A stretch of 64,000 nucleotides of DNA, taken from contig NC_084472.1 of NCBI RefSeq assembly GCF_027409185.1, forward strand, positions 46,053,427-46,117,426, read 5' to 3'. This document shows, one piece after another, positions 59,136-64,000 of the stretch. The translations under genes and the position numbers were made by a program. The first letter of the stretch is position 1. Every line of letters begins with the position of its first letter. Under the pieces are notes generated by a model. That model was not told the origin of the DNA. It ran no database searches and saw only the letters and a list, made by a program, of their open reading frames with translations. This DNA is from Cynocephalus volans (taxonomy: Eukaryota > Chordata > Mammalia > Dermoptera > Cynocephalidae).

Positions 59136-60619
59136 ATAAACAGCAGTATGAGGTAAGAAACAGTCCTTCCCACGCCCAGACACGAGATGGGGCTCGAGGC
59201 AGGTGGGGGTATGGAGAGGGTAAGCATGGGAGACATGGCTCCAGAACAGAACTCGTGCCACCCAGTGCTGGCTTGTGGGGCCCACTGTTCTGGAGTGACT
59301 TTATCTGGGCTGTTTTAAATTCCCTGGCAGGCAGCTGGGACTGAGTGCTGTTTTCCCGCTCCCTCTGCAAAAAGAATGCTCAGAGCTTTAATTATACCTT
59401 CTCTCTAGATCTGTTGGGGGCCCCTAATTATGCTCTTCACAGGGCAGCTGCTGCTAGATTATTTTCCAAACACCTCCAAAACTTTCAAAGCCAAAGCCTC
59501 CATGGGCTCTAGGTGACTCAAGGGACAGCAAAATGGGCTGGTGGGACCAACAGCTGAAGAAGGACAAAAGGGCCCCATGAAAGGGTCTAGAAGGGACACC
59601 GTGTCCAACTGCCTCCAAGTGGTGCCCCCAGAGCTCTTCTCAGCTGGGAATCTCAAGGGACAGGGTGGCAGGAGGAGGGAGCAGCTCTGGTTTTGCCCCT
59701 TGCACGCTGAGAGGCTGTCAGTGAGAATGGAGGGTGTGTGGGCTTCATGTCTTCCCAGAGCAGCGGTGCCTTGCAGCCTCACACGGGTGCCTGGCCCCCG
59801 CTTGCCCACGTCCCCCACAGTCAGGCAGCGACCACGTGTGTGCCACACGTGTGCCTGCTATCCCCCCACTCCTGCCTCCCTCAGCCTGGAGATGGGCCTG
59901 CCCTGCCCGGGAAGGCCAGGTCTGATTGCTGAGGATGTGCCCCCTCTACGTCCAAACGAAGCTGAACTTATCCTCACTCTGCAGACTCAGGCAGAAAGGC
60001 CACTGGAGGATTTCTCTTGAACCAATATACTTAGTGATTTATGAGCTCTTCTGATAAAATTGAGTGTCCCCTCCTGGGTATTCTTTAAAGATTTTTTTTT
60101 TTTTCCAAGAAAATTCTGCCTTTCACCCCATCCACTCAACTGAAACTCCTCCTTTGAATTCAGGTCACCAGTGTCATGTTGTGGACCCCAGAGCCTCTCC
60201 CACTCAGACACCCAGGGCTCATCTCAGCTGAGGCAGGAGACCCTGGCCCTTGTGTTTGCCCCCAACCCCAGAATGGAGCCCCCATTTGTCCCCACTTCCC
60301 CTTCCCCAGGGCTTCTCTTACTCTGGGCCTGGCAGAAGACAACGCAACTTCCCAAACTCTTCTGTGCACTGTGGCTTCTGAAACACATCAATAAATATCC
60401 TTTATGTTTTTTAAAGAGCTTAAGGGACAAGTAACCAAAGGGAAACAGCTAGTGGCTAACAAAATTCAGCAGTTCCTGGCCTCATTCAAAGGTAAGGAAG
60501 AGCAGGGCAGGAACTTTCTGAGCTCCTGTCATAGCCTGGTACGTAATTCTGGCCCCACAGCAGCCTACCCATGCGAACGTCTTTCTTCTACCTTCAGGGT
60601 AGGTGTTTCAGAAGGAAGC
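59136..60619. other. Unassigned GC-rich intronic sequence
   Basis: Overlapping open frames around 59459-60020 on both strands are GC-driven and show no known domain. Confidence 0.35.
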
Positions 60620-61028
60620 TGTCTTAGTCTGTTTCTGTTGCTTATAACAAAAATACTTGGAACTGGGTAATTTTTAAGAAAACAAAATTTACTGCTTACA
60701 GTTTTGGAGGCCGGGAAGCCCAAAGTCCAGGAAACATGTCTGGTGAGGGTCTTCATGGTGGCGACAGTGACCCAGGGGTCTCACATGGCAGAAAATGGCA
60801 GAGCAGAGGAAGACTAAACTCTCATGTGCTCTTCTTTTCAAGCTCTTAGAACCACACTCCTCGCCACCGTTATTCATCCATTCACTACAGCATGGTCCTA
60901 CAATCTAATCACCTCTCCAAGGCCCCACCTTTCAATTACCATAATAGGATTTCCCACCTTCAACAGTTACAGTGGGAATTAAGCTTCTAATAGATGAAAT
61001 TTGGGGGATGCAATTCAATCAATCCACA
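60620..61028 (-). mobile_element. MaLR (MST/MLT1-type) LTR with adjoining internal sequence
   Basis: The plus strand reads 'tgtcttagtctgtttctgttgcttataaca' and ends 'caattcaatcaatccaca', i.e. the reverse complement of a TG...CA MaLR LTR. The following 61029-61160 ('tggcccccaaagttcatgtccttctcaca') looks like antisense MaLR internal sequence, making this a 3' LTR with a stub of its body. It is non-coding. Confidence 0.8.
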
Positions 61029-61374
61029 GCATTCTGTCCCTGGCCCCCAAAGTTCATGTCCTTCTCACAGGTAAATACAGAAGCCCCCCTGTGTCCCCAC
61101 TTTTCTCCAGCCCTAGACTCCACAGAGAGATAGAAGTTAGTTCCAGAACATTTCATTCCATAAAACTGCTGACTTACATATTAGAGAAATCTCCCCTGAA
61201 GCCACTCCCTTCTGGGTACTCTTTGCTTTAGTCTTCCCCTGACCATCTCATCCTCTGATGGAAAATAAAATCAGACCCCTCTTTATTTATAACCCACCTA
61301 CCCAGAAGTGAACTTCCATAGACAGTTTGGCTTGTCTCTAATTTTTAGACTCATGCTTAAACTCTTAACAAACA

Positions 61375-61690
61375 ACTGTACACACAACACGGAGGAGTCT
61401 CAGATGCACTGTGCTAAATGAAGGAATTCAGACTCAAAGGGCTACATGCTGTGATTCCACTTATGTGATATTCTGTACAAGTAAAACTAGAGGGACAGAA
61501 AACAGTGGTTGCTAGGAGCTGGCTGGGGTTATGAGAAGGGGGCATGAGATGATGGAATTGTTATCTATCTTGATTGTGATGGTGGTGACATGATTCTATG
61601 CTTTTGTCAAAACTCATAGAACCACACACCAAAAAGGGTGAATTTTACTCTATGTAAATTATACCTCAACAAACCTGGCTTTTTTAAAAA
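61375..61690 (+). repeat. L1M LINE 3' end
   Basis: 'gtgctaaatgaaggaattcagactc', 'acagtggttgctaggagctggc' and 'aattatacctcaacaaacctg' are an L1ME-type tail. Confidence 0.78.
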
Positions 61691-61884
61691 TTAAACTCCT
61701 ATCATAATTACATTGGCCAGTCCTTTTTGGAACTAGACAAGGCTTAAGTAGCTGTCAATGTTCGTGAACTCCTCACCCACCTTTGAAAGTGGGATTTGGA
61801 GATTTCCATAAAGTCAAATATATCACAGAAGAGGATAGTGGTTCCTTCTGCAGAAGGTACCTGATTTCAAAGGGAGTTTAGAAC

Positions 61885-62030
61885 ATGCGAGATGTTCCTT
61901 CCTCTTTCTGTCTTTCATTCATTGCTTTGACAGTGTGTATCGCACACTTCCTAGGAGGCACAAGGCTGGGCAGCACTGAAGCAGCTGCTAGACCAAGATA
62001 CAGCTGCTGCCCCTGAGGGGCACATAGTCT
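61885..62030 (+). repeat. L2 LINE fragment
   Basis: 'tcattcattgctttgacagtgtg' and 'aggcacaaggctgggcagcac' with 'ggggcacatagtctagtgg' are L2 3' end. Confidence 0.55.
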
Positions 62031-62485
62031 AGTGGATTTGAAAGGGGTGGGTGGGGAGGAGGGGCTGCAGAGAAGAAATGGTAAGAAAACAGGGAAGTTT
62101 CTGAGCATGTTAGCTAGGTAGGGTAATCGGTACAAGGACATATATCCGTAAAATGTACACATGCAAATGCCCAAAGGAGACAAAAAGAGGGGCACATTCT
62201 AAAAATGGTAAGGAGTTCATTTTGATTAGAACATTGAGGCCAGGTTATGGGTTTGCTCTAGTCATTTCCAGCTAAGGGGTGTTTTCATCTTTCCTTCCTT
62301 CATTGCATGAGTTTGAGGCCTTACTCTGAAGAAATATGTGCCACGGAGGGGAGAAAACTGCTGTAGTAATTTGGGGCTCTCGGAAGGTTTTAGACACTTA
62401 ATAAACCTTTGCTCAACAACTGAAGAGATTTCAGATGAATTAACCAAAAGCTCTTGGGTACTTGGGCTTCCCAATGTTTTTCTGC

Positions 62486-62634
62486 CTTTTTTTTTTTTTT
62501 TTTTTTTTTTGTCGTTTTTGCCGGCACTCAGCCGGTGAGTGCACCGGCCATTCCTATATAGGATCCAAACCTGCGGCGGGAGCGTCGTCACGCTCCCAGC
62601 GCCGCACTCTACCGAGTGCGCCACGGGCTCGGCC
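62486..62634 (-). mobile_element. Dimeric CYN SINE with target duplication
   Basis: The minus strand reads 'gggccgagcccgtggcgcactcgg', 'caggtttggatcctatatagg', 'tggccggtgcactcaccggctgagtgccgg' and an A tail. CAATGTTTTTCTGC (62472-62485) and CAATTTTTTTCTGC (62635-62648) agree at 13 of 14 positions. Low divergence from 19532-19686 points to a shared subfamily. Confidence 0.9.
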
Positions 62635-62648
62635 CAATTTTTTTCTGC

Positions 62649-63865
<1,217 letters not shown>

Positions 63866-64000
63866 TGAGAAGGGAAAACCGAATGCAAAATACATGCTAA
63901 TCACAAAACATGCAAATCTTTTGCTAAAATTACTTCTGTGGCTCTTACAGCATTATTTGGAGGCACCTTATAATTTTAGGCAAAAATACTGGAGAAGATA

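Noticed and set aside
59541..60020. 159-codon plus-strand frame
   Set aside because: Low-complexity Pro/Gly-rich translation from GC-rich intron, with no family resemblance.

Overview
The window is typical placental-mammal nuclear DNA. It has one split protein-coding gene and about 60 kb of intron filled with layered transposon remnants. I see no prokaryotic features, CRISPR array, operon or functional RNA gene.

The gene is MAPK4 (ERK4), an atypical MAP kinase, on the + strand. Its first coding exon (13465-14010) encodes residues 1-182, ending just after the DFG motif. The next coding exon (63674-63818) encodes residues 183-230, including the S-E-G activation motif (S186) and the S-P-R motif that replace the T-E-Y and A-P-E of classical ERKs. 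The intron between them is 49,663 bp. The sequence before 13465 is 5' UTR plus upstream intron or 5' flank, and the gene continues past the right edge.

The likely host is a colugo (Dermoptera, e.g. Galeopterus). At least ten SINEs derive from a tRNA-Ile-like head ('GGT TAGCTCAGTTGGTTAGAGC ...'), present as monomers, dimers and fragments. They match what I know of the colugo CYN family. This identification comes from recall and was not searched.

Layout: 1-13.4 kb holds old MIR, L2, MaLR and hAT (MER20, MER5-like) copies around a GC-richer background, plus one extremely short SINE. 14-26 kb holds more old repeats, including a CR1/L3 LINE relic and a complete MaLR LTR inside an L2. 26.7-36 kb is LINE-dense: several L1M copies, plus a young 5'-truncated L1 (32413-34160) with a perfect target-site duplication, inserted into an L2. 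36-47 kb holds scattered MIR, L2, MER20 and CYN copies, a second young L1 3' end (44218-44709) and an LTR (42626-43109). 47-51 kb is an old L1 interrupted by an ERVL-like LTR, then a possible hAT transposon. 51-64 kb has a solo LTR of the same family as 42626-43109, with 5-bp duplications inside an L1, then MaLR, L1M and CYN copies, then the kinase exon.

I found no undescribed biological system. The most informative items are the kinase exons, the datable nested insertions, and two L1 copies carrying a (CA)n microsatellite at the same place in their 3' UTR.
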